A DNA stretch of 64,000 bases from Rhizoclosmatium globosum (lineage: Eukaryota; Chytridiomycota; Chytridiomycetes; Chytridiales; Chytriomycetaceae): assembly GCA_002104985.1 (NCBI GenBank), contig MCGO01000056.1, positions 1-64,000 of the forward strand, in the 5' to 3' direction. Below are positions 22,049 through 34,206 of the stretch, one piece after another. Within the stretch, counting starts at the first letter, position 1; each line of letters begins with the position of its first letter. The notes under the pieces are model-generated. The model made no database searches and had not been told where the DNA came from. It worked only from the letters and a program-made list of their open reading frames with translations. A program made the position numbers and the translations under genes.

Positions 22049-23090
22049 TCACTCCTTCTTGGCCTTGGCGTTGGAAAGCTTGTGTCCTGGAATTCCTCCA
22101 GTCTCGGTGACTCTCACAATCCAAATAACGTGCCAGACATACAAGATGAAGTGGGTGAGGGTGTTGGCGATCCAGAGACGGATACGGTAGGTCTTGGCCA
22201 ACTCGTTGAGGAGGTTTCCAATAAAGACTGGGAGCGCAGCTTGGGCTGGACCCATGGTTGGAACTTGTTCGTTCAAGAAGCTGTGATGTTGAGCGTCAGC
22301 AATACGACACTCAAAAGACCAACAACAATGACTCACCTTGAGAAGAGCATCAAGAGACTGTACAGGTGATAAATAGCCATAGAAATTGCCTGTTGAAAGA
22401 AGCGCAAGTTTAGTTGAATAGCCATGGCAATGAAACACTGCAGAAACCGGCAAACCCCACTACTCACCACTGGTAAAACAGCTTTCCTGTCGTTAGGACT
22501 GGCACGGAACAACAAGAGACCAGGAAGACCAACAAAGAAGAGCATGCCTATAATGAGTCAAGATGTCAGAAGTCTATGTAGCGACAAGGTGATTGAGACG
22601 GAGACATCTTAAACATTCGCAGTATACATTCCCATCCAGTTCCCTGCCTCCTTGCTCATAGCTTGATCCCTTCGAATAAATTGGTTTCAACAGATAAGGC
22701 GTTGTCAAAACCCCGCCATATCAAAGATCCCTCAACGTATCCAGTCCACACAAGTAAAGGCGACGCAGCTAGTATCCGTCCCAACTGGCAGTGTTGCATA
22801 TGGGTTCCATGGAAGCTTCCAGAAGTGATAGGACTGACACCCAAGATCTTTTCCCCACCCTATCACATTCAACCATCAACCAAACGAGAATACACACCTG
22901 CAAAGATCTGGCCCAAGGCATAGTCTCCCACAGGACCCTCAGGCAGTCCTGGGAGCATAAAATCGCGGGGAGATAACGATGGAATGAGCGTAGTCTTGGT
23001 CAAGATGAGTCCAACACCGCCAATGAGCGCATGGAGGAGTCCAGAGACAAGGAAGAGGTTGTATGATGGGACAGTGAACTTGGGAGGCAT
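22049..23090 (-). CDS. Four-TM membrane protein A, unknown
   Basis: About 182 aa in four exons: from 23090 to about 22916, then after a 370-nt intron 22547-about 22468, a short exon near 22391-22339, and the last exon from about 22280 to 22049. Joining exon 1 to the second gives FAGMLFFVGLPGLLLF in frame. Four hydrophobic segments: YNLFLVSGLLHALIGGVGLIL, MLFFVGLPGLLLF, VAISMAIYHLYSLLML and IANTLTHFILYVWHVIWIV (each lightly trimmed). The tail ends in a Lys-rich KAKKE. No family recognised. It resembles the protein at 24677-25557 in order of segments and in the first intron's place and phase, so the two are paralogues. Confidence 0.7.
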
Positions 23091-23349
23091 TTTGTGGGAG
23101 ATGTGTTGTGTTTTTTTTGGTGAAGGGTTTTTCGTTGATGAAAGTGACAGGGAAAGAGTTCTTGCTTTTTGAGGAAAAATTGGGGGAAAGCGTTGGCTGG
23201 GGGAAAAGGTGCCTCCCAATTTGTCCTTGCTGGAACTGAAACTGAAACGTGCCAGTTGACGGAATTTGGGGGCAGAAAGGAAGCTCTTGGAAAAGTGATA
23301 TCATTCTTTTGATACAATTATACATACATCTTTTTAATGAAGATACTCG

Positions 23350-24597
23350 TTATTTAATACCAATCATTTGGATATTCGCTGCAAGCTGAGCTGGATTGTC
23401 CTCTACGACGGTTAAACCCAATTGCAATGGATTCACAGCATCGCTCCGAAGAGCACTGTGATCTTCTGGAATAGCGCCATACCGTACAGCATCCTCTCCA
23501 CACTGAAACGCCAACTCTTCATCCACAAAATCCTGTAAGTACATAACAAATTCTCGCTTCGTCATTCCTGCACCTATTCGGCTGCTGTCGATGCAAAACA
23601 CTGCCCAGTTCTTTTCCAACTCAATCAAAACGTCCATTCCAACCACATCACCGACTTCTTCAAACCGCGTGACATATCCAATGGTTTTTGAGAGCGATAT
23701 GTTATTAATTCGCCTGTGCAACCAGACATTTACTAAATAGAAGGGACATGCTTTTGGGTTCCGCCCATTGAAGAGCGAGACAAGGAACTGAGAGAGATCC
23801 ATGTCTTGTTGTTGAGAAATGCAAAGCTCCTGTGTAGATCCAAGATGAGATTCCTCTATTTCATAAGAGTCAACTAGTTTTTTGACAGTGTCCATGGCAA
23901 GTTCGAATTTGGGGATGGAGGGAGAAGTTTGTTCCATAGATTCTGTCAAAATGGATGCAATAGTGCTATGTGTTTTTGTAAGATCGCGATCGTCTTGCAC
24001 TCTTTCAGCAGCGGTTGCAACAGATCCCAAATTCCCTCTTTCGGGTGTTCCATTATTTTGACGGTCTATTTTGAGCTGAGGCCGAGGGGAAGATATATTC
24101 CTTTGAAAGACGGGAATACGAATGATAATTGGCTTATAAGGAGAGGAACGCGGAGTGATGGATTGTCGAGTTTTGGATCGATTCGAAGACGTTTGGCAAC
24201 GTTGACATCCTTTGCAGAAACAGCGAATTGTGCGATCACTCATCAGAAACAGGAAATGAGGGGCAAATTCGTTTGGGCTGTGGCTATTATTTATTACTAT
24301 GCCAAATAGTAGGATTGCCCACCTTCGAAAACGGTACCCTGATGGGTGGCCAAAGAGATAGCAATCCCAGTTCTTTGTAACTGTGCGAGTCTGTGTATGG
24401 ATCTCGTAGCCGGCGGGGAAGGAGGAAATGCTTTCGATCCAGTTATTACAACTCTATCTTTCAAGAACGCACCTTCCAACTCCCGTGAGTACTCTCAGCT
24501 TTGCTAGCCATCGATTTGAATACTCAGAACTGTCGTCGATCCAGGTATCCCCGCACGGCCTATCAAATGGCACAGCATCGGAAAACATTTCTCCCAT
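23350..24597 (-). CDS. Clr2-type transcription-silencing domain protein
   Basis: Exons join as 24597 to about 24493 (first exon less certain), about 24453-24313, and about 24278-23350. The spliced middle reads AGYEIHTQTRTVTKNWDCYL, FGHPSGYRFRS, HSPNEFAPHFLFL, then the cysteine cluster CFCKGCQRC. This W-x-C-x-L-FGHPSG...FRS...EF.PH pattern with a C-x-C-x2-C-x2-C cluster is what I know from the Clr2 family of fungal heterochromatic-silencing factors (SHREC complex). The remaining ~270 residues (basic, then acidic and mostly helical, ending in PLQLGLTVVEDNPAQ) are not recognised. Total about 380 aa, shorter than fission-yeast Clr2. Function in silencing is inference from family. Confidence 0.7.
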
Positions 24598-24676
24598 CTT
24601 TCTTTCCCTTCTCTTCTTACTTTTTAAAATATTACAATAAATGAAGTCTTTTCGAATAACACGTTTTTAATAAGAT

Positions 24677-25557
24677 TTAATTCTTCTTCTTACCCCCAGT
24701 TTTCCCACCTCCAACCTTCTCAGCTGCAGCTGCAATCTTCTTGTCAACAACAGGTGCAGCACCTTCAGACACAGCAGGCTCCAACCAATTCTCACTGGCA
24801 CTCACAATACTAATCACGAACCACACACCCATCGTCACGTGTGTAAGCACTGCCAAACCTCCCCCAACAACGCGAAGCTCTTCATTCGTCAATGCCGTCA
24901 AATAATCTCCCACGGTCTTGAGAACAGGAAGTCCTTGTAACTGAGTAGCTGTTGTGCGATAGTTTGGCCCAGGGAGAAGAGGGGAATTGTTGAAGTCGAG
25001 AAGTCGATGGAGGGAAAAAGAGGCGATCATGAGGTGGTATACAACGCCTCTATTTTGAATTAGAAATTGGGTTTTGTTAGTGAATGAAATACGGAATATG
25101 GGGGGGGGGGGGGGGGGGGGGGAATATTGGAGTGCATGTGACAGCATGTTCAATACACATATGTTAACACTGTACACTCACCCAAACAAATAGGGCATCA
25201 AAGCAGATGTGTTTCTATTTGCACTCTTGCTGAAATAGAGGAACGCAAAGGCCAGTCCTCCGAGAAACGAGAGTACTGTTGAATTCAGATGGATTAGGTC
25301 CTAATACCCTGACCAAAGCGAATGCATCCCCTTCTTGCCTCTCTTTCCCACTTCAAATGCTTTGATATCAACTCACATGAATACACTTCGGTGAATGCCG
25401 CAGTCTCGAGCTTTGAAGCCTTGGTAATTCCAAAGAGAACCTCAGGTCCTGAAAATAGACCCGATAATGTGCCGAGTAGCCCGAGGATTCCTGGGGTTCC
25501 TTCAAGAAGTGCATTCACTAGGAGAACAGGGAGGTTGTGGATTTTTGTATCAACCAT
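24677..25557 (-). CDS. Four-TM membrane protein B, unknown
   Basis: About 210 aa in three exons (25557-about 25377; about 25273-25184; about 25048-24677). The joins give EVYSLLSFLGG and YLFGGVVYHLM. Hydrophobic segments: LPVLLVNALLEGTPGILGLL, LLSFLGGLAFAFLYF, GGVVYHLMIASFSLH and GGLAVLTHVTMGVWFVISIV. The C terminus is Lys-rich (GGKTGGKKKN). Aligned with protein A it shares YHL in segment 3 and LTH-x4-5-VW-x-VI-x-IV in segment 4, and a phase-1 first intron in the same place, so it is a diverged paralogue. The second intron holds a 23-nt poly-G tract. No known family recognised. Confidence 0.7.
25100..25122. repeat. Poly-G homopolymer, 23 nt (in intron)
   Basis: A run of 23 G on the + strand, i.e. 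C on the sense strand, inside the second intron of the gene at 24677-25557. The run is flanked symmetrically by AATAT and AATATT. Confidence 0.9.
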
Positions 25558-25626
25558 TTAAGTAAAGAATAAAGCAGAAGAAAGAGAGTAGAGAAAACTA
25601 TTTCTGCATTTTAACGAAATTTGCCA

Positions 25627-27634
25627 CTATAAGGCAGGAGCAAATGTTATAGCTCCTTCGCTCATTACTTGATAAGACGCTTCACTGCTGTCCATCGAAG
25701 TGAGAACAGAAAGGGGCATTCCCTGGCTGTGACTATGAACAACATCCACTTTTTGGCGCTTCTCCGATACAACATCTTCCTGCACTCTTTCTTGTCCACC
25801 ACCCATCATCATCTCATCCAAACCTCTCTTTTCCCCCACCTCCGAAAACATGCCTTGCAAAACATGCCCCAAATCCTCACCCCCAATATCACCACCACTA
25901 CCAACACTGCCACCACCAGATCCTCCACCACACCCACCACCCTGTACAGAAACTGGAGTCTCAACCCCACTATTACTACCCCCACCAACACTACCACCCC
26001 CAGAACCACTCCCAAACCCAACATCATCCCACCCAGGTCCACCCCCCACAATCCGTCTCGGCGCCGCACTATGCAACGCCTTCTCCCCAAACACACCCCC
26101 CTTCAAAAACGCAGCCTCCATATACGCCAGGAACTGGTCATGCAGCGCCCCGGGGATCGCAAACGTTGCCTTCGAGATACGGACCGACGATCCAGGAACG
26201 AGACACAGGACAGGGAGTTTCTTGTTTTGGAGGAAGAGGCGCGCGTGTTTGGACATGGGCGGTGTTGCGCGTTGGAAGGTTTTGTGGCGAGCTCTGTTTT
26301 GGGTTTTTAAAAATGGTGTGGTGTGTGGTGAGTTTGGGTGTGTATGGGTGAAATTTTTTTTCATTACCTGATGACATCTGTCCAGGCGCGGAATTGTTCC
26401 ACGTTTGGAGCACCGGAAGGGAGGATTGGGGGCACAGGAGTTGGGAAGTGGAGGCTTGAGACGATTTCTGTGGGGAGTTTGCTCAAACCCGACATGGAGT
26501 CTTGAGCAATGTGGTGTCCTCTTGCTGGCATAGAGTAAATTGCTTTCCGTTGCTGTTGTTGTTGCTGAAGCAGCAAGTTGTGACGAGCTGTAGCAGAATA
26601 GGCCCCGTCTTCAGAGGCGGGGGATTTGGGGTATGATTCAATCAAGTCGTCCATTCTTTCTTCGATCCAGTCTTTAAATTCAGACACAAGTTCCTTGGGC
26701 AGAGCATGGTATTTAGCAACAAGGTGGGAGTTGGTATCTTCGTTGCTGTATAGGGGGGTTGCTCCACTCGCACTTGCGGCTGTGGTGGTGTTTGTGGAAG
26801 GAGGCGTCGCGATTCGACAGGCTTCCACGTCTTCTTCTGTTTCCAGTTTAGTTTCCAAGAATTCTTTCACGCTTTCATCGATTATTTGGCGTTGTTGCGG
26901 GCGTCGCAGAAGAGGTCCGTAGTTGGGAAAGAGAACGCGGACAATGTTGAGCCAGGGAATCAGTTCTTCCGGTCTTATTTCTGTAATTAAATAATTGATC
27001 AATAAACAATACAATTCAGTAAGGAGGGGCTTTAGGTTATTTGTGAATGATGTGTGATTGATTAGGGGGGGTAGAGAGCGTTAATGGGAGACAACTGATC
27101 TTGAGTGTTGGCAGTCATTAACCACAACCTCCGATAAAACCACGAGCAGATCACGATAAGGAGAAGATGGGGAAAGAAAGAGAAAGAGGGACAGAGAAAG
27201 AAACGAGGGTGTATCAATAACGAGATTGAAGAGGTACAACTCAAACACACAGATCCCATCATGGTTATCAAAATGGAAAACACGGCATTAAGAGGCCAAT
27301 CCCCCTTCATCATTCCCCCTGTCCTGTCCCATGCATGCATCCAACTAACTAGGCCTTATCTGCAGAGATCACACGTACCATAGTCCGGGTCAAACACTGA
27401 TCGTCCACTAGTACTAGTCCCATAGTCCAATGCATATCGAGCTAGATCCTGGACACTGGGCTTCGCAGGAAGACCAAAGGACGACACAATCTTCTTGAGC
27501 GATTCAACTTCAGAGTGAAGCAGAGCAAGATCAGTTGAAAGGGCAATTGCTTTGGCTTGTTGGAACCGAACACTTTCACTCATTTTGAGCCGTTCTTCCA
27601 TTGACGAATTGTACTTTTGTTGGTACTCGTCCAT
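25627..27634 (-). CDS. PolyQ/poly-Gly protein, unknown
   Basis: Three exons: 27634 to about 27380, then after an intron of about 400 nt, about 26984-26366, then about 26300-25627. Joins restore DYEIRPEELIPWLNIVRVLF and WTDVIRARHKTFQRA in frame. About 515 aa. Residues 1-60 are helical, possibly a short coiled coil; a six-Gln run and Thr/Ala/Ser-rich linkers follow; a compact stretch NKKLPVLCLVPGSSVRISKA and a Gly/Ser-rich low-complexity segment precede the C terminus. The mix suggests a nuclear regulatory protein, but I recognise no domain. An alternative is a separate start at MSKHARLF in the last exon. Confidence 0.6.
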
Positions 27635-28226
27635 TTGGTGGTTATAGTTGGCTGGTTGGATGTTTTGGTGGTGGTGGTTGTGAATGATTGGGTGAAAAAG
27701 AACAGTTTCAGTTATGGAGGAGGAGAGGAAAGAGGAGCGCGTTTCTGAACTACTTTATTGATCTTTCGTGACTATTGCGAGCAGATATTATAATGTGGAA
27801 CCCTCGGAATAGGAGAGAGAAGACGGAATTTCAATCTTGGCCGACAGTTTCCTCCTTCATTCCATAGAATCTGTCAAGATGGATGAAATAGAGATACATA
27901 TTTTCCAAGGCCTCGATCTTCTTCTCTCATAAGGAACAGTTTTGCATAATATTCATATTGCCCAATAATAGTACTGAAATTACCTGTATTAATAGCCTTT
28001 CCTATCTATTAATGAATTAATAGTTAGTTCTTCTCATAGCTCAACTATAGATGCCGACCCCATGACTGATTATGACTGCAAGGCCCCACACGCCAGCAAG
28101 TTACCCTGTTATGATGCAGAATGATGCAGATATCCGAACTCTTTCCCTACTAGTATGACTCACTTGACAGCATCAGTGAATCCAAGCAAAATCAACCCTC
28201 ACAAAAACAACCCTCCAAAACGAAGA
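27635..28226. other. Intergenic, divergent upstream regions
   Basis: Separates divergently transcribed genes. It includes a roughly 70-bp stretch (27856-27925) that resembles part of the Clr2-like gene at 23930-24000 (see findings). No coding or RNA gene seen. Confidence 0.5.
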
Positions 28227-30003
28227 ATGCGACTTCTCAGCCGAGCCGCAGCAACAGCGCGCACCTTCCGTGTCATCCAAAGTAACTAACCCTAAGTTAC
28301 TTTGCCAATAATCACTAACAAAACCCATCTTACTTCCACCCAAATCACAGCTACAGCTTCCTCATCCTCCTACTCAACCCTCCCTAAACTCCCCTCGAAC
28401 CTTCCAAAACTCGACCTCAAAGCCATCCCACCCGTCCCAGACACATACAAACCATACGCATACGGTGCAACCGCCGCCTTGGCTCTCATCTACCTCCTCT
28501 CAGGTTCCCGCAAGAAGGAAGAGCCCAAATTGGTAATGCAAACCTCCCCTCCTTTTCCCTAAAAAAAAACGTACAAGGAGTTTAACGTCCAATGCAAATT
28601 TAGAGCCCGGAAGATAAGTTTGCCAAATACACCAAATCCTTTGGCAGTGACTCTGGGGCAACCAAAGATGGATCCTCCAAAAAGCAAGCTGCGGCAGCTG
28701 TTGATCCTGAAGACGCGAAGCCAATGCGTGACCGGATGTCTGCGTTCGTGCGAAAGATGCAGAACCAGATTGTGGCTGGATTGGATGGCTTGGAGATTCA
28801 GGTTCGTTCTTGCAGAGGGTGGATCATTCGTACTTAACAATATCCATGTAAACAATAGGCGGCGAAGGAACTTGGAGTTAAGCCAAAATTGTTTGTGCGT
28901 GATGAATGGTTGAGACCGGAAGGTGGACATGGGTTGTCTTGTGTGATTCAGGATGGAAATGTGTTTGAGAAGGCGGGAGTTCTTGTTTCTGTTGTGGTGA
29001 GTAGATTGTTTTGATGGCTGTGGTTTTAGAGTACTGAATCCTGGTGGGTTGGGAATAGCATGGACCTGCTAGTGCGAACTTGATCAAGCAGATGCGTGCT
29101 CGTGGAAAGGATAACGTTCTTGCTGAAGACGGAAAGTACGAATTCTTTGCTGCTGGATGTTCCATGGTGTTGCACCCTCACAACCCAAATGCGCCTGTAA
29201 GTGCTTTATTCACTGTGTTATTGGAAGTGAACTGAATTTGAAATTTCTGGAATTAGACTGCCCACTTGAACTACCGATACTTTGAATTGATTGAAGAAGG
29301 AAAAGAAAAGCCAGTTGCTTCTTGGTTTGGAGGAGGTTGTGATTTGGTGAGTCAGAGAGAGTCATATCAGTATCAGTCAATCAAAGTGTGCTCATTTTCC
29401 TTGAAATCCTCTCTCTAGACTCCATCCTACTACTACGAGGAAGATGCTACTCACTTCCACAAGGTGATCAAGGATGTTTGTGACAACCACGATGCAGAAT
29501 ACTACCCCAAGTTCAAGAAATGGTGTGATGAGTACTTTTACATTCCACACCGTAAAGAGACTCGTGGAGTTGGAGGAATCTTCTTTGACGATTTGGTATG
29601 TGTTTGATTCGTCGCTGTGTTTTTGAAAGAGCCAACTGTTCTTAAAACGCCTAACTTTTAATTGTAGGAACATGGTGACCAAAAGAAGTTGTTCAAGTTT
29701 GTTGAGCAGTGCGGATTGAGTTTTGTGGATCAATACGTTCCAATTATGCAACGTCGTTGGAACCAACCATTCTCACCTGAAATGAAGCAGTGGCAACAGT
29801 TGCGTCGTGGACGATATGTTGAATTCAACTTGGTGTATGACCGTGGAACCAAGTTTGGACTTGTAACACCAGGAGCACGTATTGAGAGTATCATGTGTTC
29901 GTTGCCATTGACAGCACGATGGGAGTACATGCATGAGCCAGCTGCCGGGTCAAGGGAGGCTCAGTTGGTTGAGGTGTTGAAGGCACCAAAGAACTATGTC
30001 TAA
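28227..30003 (+). CDS. HEM13: Coproporphyrinogen III oxidase, mitochondrial
   Basis: Oxygen-dependent coproporphyrinogen III oxidase of haem synthesis. Eight exons starting at 28227-28281 and 28351-28532; most later introns are phase 0. The N terminus [18 protein letters not shown] is an Arg-rich mitochondrial presequence, followed by a Ser-rich linker and one hydrophobic segment ([15 protein letters not shown]), so the enzyme is probably tethered in the intermembrane space, unlike the cytosolic yeast enzyme. Family marks: [68 protein letters not shown], and [13 protein letters not shown]. The C terminus at 30003 matches family length. Confidence 0.94.
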
Positions 30004-30127
30004 GGTTTTACTGATTTCTTGGGGAATGAAATAATGAATAAAGGAGAAAGTTACTTCTTTCTTTTTCTTTTGTGATTTCATTTGTTTGCTCTTTTTTGGT
30101 GAAGAAAAGCAACCAAAGAAAGAAAGG

Positions 30128-32036
30128 ATGTTCATTCGACGATTTGCCAGTGCTGCTGCCCCGCCAGCAGCAACAGCTTCACGAACAGCGAATGCCGGAA
30201 AGAAGAGCGTGGCGAGTGGAGCAGCATCGAAAGCTACTACTGCATCTGTATCTGAGGGTACTACCTCTGCTACCTCTGCTACCACTACCACCACCACCAC
30301 CACCATCAAGCTGCCTGAATGGACACCCGTTGAGTGTCTTCTACTTACCCATGGCTAATAACCTTGTTGCTTACTTACTTTCCCCCACTTAACCTACAAA
30401 AAACAGAAGTTTGCCACCAAGGACAAGCACAACACCCTCTTTGCCCTGCCCCAAACCGCCGCAGCTTTCGCAATCAAAAACTCGTTCCTGAATTCGACGC
30501 AGCAACTCGCAAAGACCCGCGCAAAGACCCTTTTCAGAGAATCAACCGCCGATGCCGTTCTTCTGCGCGACTCGTGGCTTGCCTTTGTCCATGCGGCGAA
30601 TGCTGAACTTGCTGCGCCGGAGTCAAAGAATAAGCTGGTCCTTGATGCCCGTCCTGGTGCGGGAAAGTCGGCGTTCTTGAACTTGGCGGCTTCCCACTTT
30701 CGTGCGTTTGACTACATTGTCCTCCACTTTCAAAATAGTGTGTATTTTGCTTTTATTAGTTGGGTATTTCATGCTTACTTGGGTTATTCCCTAGTTGCCT
30801 CGTGGACTTCTGGATTGGAACCATATGCTAGGGCCCCTGACTCGGATCTCTTTACTCAGTCGGCTTTCACTGCAGTTGTGCTGAAGCAGATTGCTGATGT
30901 GAATGCTTCCGTTTTGGATAAGGTGTGTCTTTGGCGTTTTGATGATTGAGGGCAGATGGGGGAAGCATGTTGGATGAGCTAGCTAGTGGCGAAGAGTTGG
31001 TTATAGACGAATAAGCAATTAATTGGAGGAAAATTTATGTGTTGTATGCTGGGGAAAACGGAGAATGTCAGGGTAGGCCATGAAAGACGGGGGCAGAATC
31101 AAACAGAAATCAATCTTGTATAGACTGTTGCGTTCTGAGTTGGGGCTCTAGAAACTCTGGAATGTGTGTTCAATTTGAAGTCTGACTCAATGTTCGTTGC
31201 AGATTACCGTAAAGGGGTCCTACTCCTTTGGTAACAAGCCCTTCTCTGGAACCTTGTCACAACTCCTCGCAGTCGGTATCAACAACGAAAAGAATGCCCA
31301 CAAGGTTCTTGAGTCATTCATGAATGAGTTGCTTGAGTTCCCTGAGAATAGGTATTGTTGAATATATCCTATGCATTACCTTATACTCAATACTTTTTCA
31401 GACCACCCGTCCTCTTTTCATTCGACCAAGTCAATGCACTCTACACAAACACCGCCTACTTTGATGAGGAAAGCAAACCTATCCACGCCAACAAACTGGC
31501 TCTCCTCCGTCCCTTCATCCAACTCCTCACCCGCCCAACAGTTGTACGTATCCCACTTTAAATATCAACACCAACTTAACTGCCTCCCTTTTTTTTTCAA
31601 ACAGCCAAAAGCATGCATCCTCGCAGCAACTGACCAAACCACAACCCAAATCAAATCCCCCTTCCTCAACCACCTCATTTCCCAAAAGCAACAACAACAA
31701 CACAAAGACGCATCTTCATCAACATCATCATCAACAACAACAACATCAGCATCCGCAGAGAACCTCTCTGAATTCTCATCGTTCGGTAACGCCCTCGTGT
31801 CCAAGGAAATTGCACCTGCGATTTACGATCCAGTCACGTTCATGACGGACGTGCACCCAGTTGGTGTTGTTGTGCACACTGTGCCAGAGTTCCAGGTGAA
31901 TGAAGCGTATGCGCTTGTGGATGGATTGAAGCGGGCTGGGAAATTGCAGGTTTCAAGGGTTAGTGATGAGTTTGTGCAGAAGGCTGTTATGGTGACGAAA
32001 GGGAATGCGAGGGAGTTGCTCAAGTATTGTGTTTAA
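30128..32036 (+). CDS. RSM23: Mitochondrial small-subunit protein mS29 (DAP3/Rsm23)
   Basis: GTP-binding protein of the mitochondrial ribosome small subunit. Six or so exons; introns lie near 30330-30406, 30738-30793, 30921-31200, 31352-31401 and 31543-31604. The start MFIRRFASAAA is a mitochondrial presequence, followed by a Ser/Thr/Ala-rich stretch with a run of Thr. The P loop is LDARPGAGKSAFLN. Other family-like segments: LLAVGINNEK, PPVLFSFDQVNALY (Walker B-like) and the C-terminal ARELLKYCV. A Gln/His/Ser/Thr-rich low-complexity insert sits at about 31690-31760. The chosen ATG is the first in frame after an upstream CT-rich leader. Confidence 0.85.
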
Positions 32037-32375
32037 GGGGATAAGTTTTGTTTTTTGGGTTGGTTGGAGTTCGTTCGTGTGTTTTTTTTGAGGGGGGTTT
32101 GCTTCGGTTTATGGAAGTTTAGTGCGGGTTTCCTTTGTGATGGGACCATATGTTCTTGTTTGTTTGTTTTCGTTGGTTGTTTTGTTTGTGATGAGTGGGG
32201 AATAATATGTGATGAATCAAGTAACCTGTTTTTGTTGAATACCTAAGTGAATCTTTTGACGTTTATTGTGGACAACTGTTCTTTTATTACTAATGAACCA
32301 AAGAATAACGAGCAAAACGATACCAAGAAAACATGACAAAAAGAAAAGGTAAACTTAGAGAAGAGTGTTTCAACA

Positions 32376-34206
32376 TCAGTTCTCGCTCAACTGCCGACGC
32401 ATAGCCTCAATCTCATCACTCAGCTGCATTCGCTTCTTGTTGAAAGCCTCCTCGCGGTCACTATATTTTCAGACAGTAAGTAACCAAAAAAACCACCCTA
32501 AACCAGGGAAAAACACAAAATTTACCGCAATTCAGCCTCCTTCGCCTTAACCTTTGCAACAAACGCCTCCTTCAATTCCTCCTCCTTCCTCTGCATCTCC
32601 TGCTTCGCCGTCAACTGCGCACCCTCCACTTGCTGGTCGTACACCTCGTCCGACTGCAAAAGCGCTTCAGGCCGTCCCACCATCGACCCACGGATCTTGG
32701 ACGACCGGAACAACGCGTAATGCACGTTATGCGTGGTTTCAATCAAATCCTGAAGGTTCGTCCTATATAACCCCCCAAAAGAAAAATAAATTAGAACTGA
32801 AAATGGGTCATACACACACACACACACAAAAACGACAGAAAAGAGGGTGTAAAAAACCCCCAAAAAAAACACACACGTACTTGATGATCATGTCACGTAG
32901 GAACACAAAGTCGTTGTGTTGCGGGTTCTCGACTTGAACGGTTCCCCAGCGGTACGCACGTGCACGGACTTTTTTGCCGTTGACTTCAATGAATTCGTCG
33001 GATCCAATGACGGCGAAGGGCATGTGTTTTTCAATCTCGGTGACAGTCTCGCGGTCGTCGGAGTGGTGGGTTGGGTATACGCGGATATCGTATTTTGTAA
33101 AGTCTTTGAGGATCTATTTTTTTTTTGGGTTTTCCAATTAGTATTAAGTTTGTGAGTATACTATACTGGTCTTACAGTCTTTTTGAAGGTGGATGCTTCC
33201 TCGTGCATCAGGGCATCGGCTTTTCCAATGACTGGGATGATGTTGACCTTTGTGCACAAGTGTTGCATGAATTCAACGTCCAAGTCTCTCAATCTAGTAG
33301 AATACAGTGCGTTGTTTAAGATTTCATATCTTGCTGCAGTAAGGATGAAGAAATACATACCCATTTCCAGTGGGAGGAATAAAGTAGAGGAGGGCGTGGA
33401 CTCTAGTGTCACGAATATCTTTACGCATGGAGTCGGAACGTTCGCATTCATGGTACTTTTTGTATTGAGTGTCAATGTAGTCCATGATTGGTTGGAAGCT
33501 GTGTGGTAAAGGGGAGGGAGGAGGCTTGAGTAACAGGGTATTACAATCAAGGTAACAAACAACGTACTCAGATTCACGGTTCAATTGGTCACCGAATCCA
33601 GGCGTATCAATAACGGTCAAGTGCAAGATGACACCGTCTTCGACAAGCTCTGTAGCATATGTTTTAATACGTAATAGATATCTAATACTATACTAACCAT
33701 AGGTTGTTGGCTCCATAGTAACAGTCTTTGTCTCAGCAAGCGGCTTCTTTGGCTGTTTTGCGGCATCTTCCGAGAGCGGAGCATTGAAAAGCGAGTTGAG
33801 GAATGTGGTCTTTCCGAGTCCCGAATCACCTATTAGGAGATTGCCACTATGAGTACCGTATAGTAGTAACCAGTAACCAGCTAGTCCCACTGCTGCCAAG
33901 GCCTACTCACCAACCACCATCAGATTAAAGACATATGGTTTGCGCTTTGATCGTCTGACACGTTGGGCAGGAAGGTGGCCAATGCCTAAGGGTTCTTGGA
34001 GGCGGACCGGGGTTGAACGGGGGAGCTTCCACGGGCCTGGGTCGGCGTACTTTCCACGGAATTGGAGGGCGTGTTCCTGTTCAATAAGTAGTTCGGTAAA
34101 GGAGGAGTTAGTACGAGATTGGTTGGTTGTTAATGCAAGGTGAGTTATTAAGAGGCAAGTGGACTACGTATGTCAGAAGATAGACATTCATGGGATAGGC
34201 TGCCAT
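32376..34206 (-). CDS. Septin GTPase
   Basis: Filament-forming GTPase of the septin family. About eight exons. The G domain shows the P loop GDSGLGKTTFLN (G1), DTPGFGD (G3) and IGKADAL (G4 AKAD type), then IGSDEFIEVNGKKVRARAY and the septin-unique element region WGTVQVENPQHNDFVFLRDM. A basic patch (QRVRRSKRK) precedes the G domain, fitting the membrane-binding polybasic region. The C-terminal ~90 residues form a charged coiled coil. The first exon is uncertain: GKYADPGPWKLP is clear at about 34040, and a small upstream exon starting at 34206 would supply an ATG. Confidence 0.9.

Noticed and set aside
22609..22680. Extra exon (MSKEAGNWMGM) in four-TM protein A
   Set aside because: Its phase does not fit the flanking exons, while direct joining of exon 1 to 22547 is in frame with good splice sites.
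25669..26371. Plus-strand ORFs of 173-213 codons opposite the poly-Gly protein
   Set aside because: They are Pro/Thr/His-rich shadows of the Gly-rich low-complexity exon.
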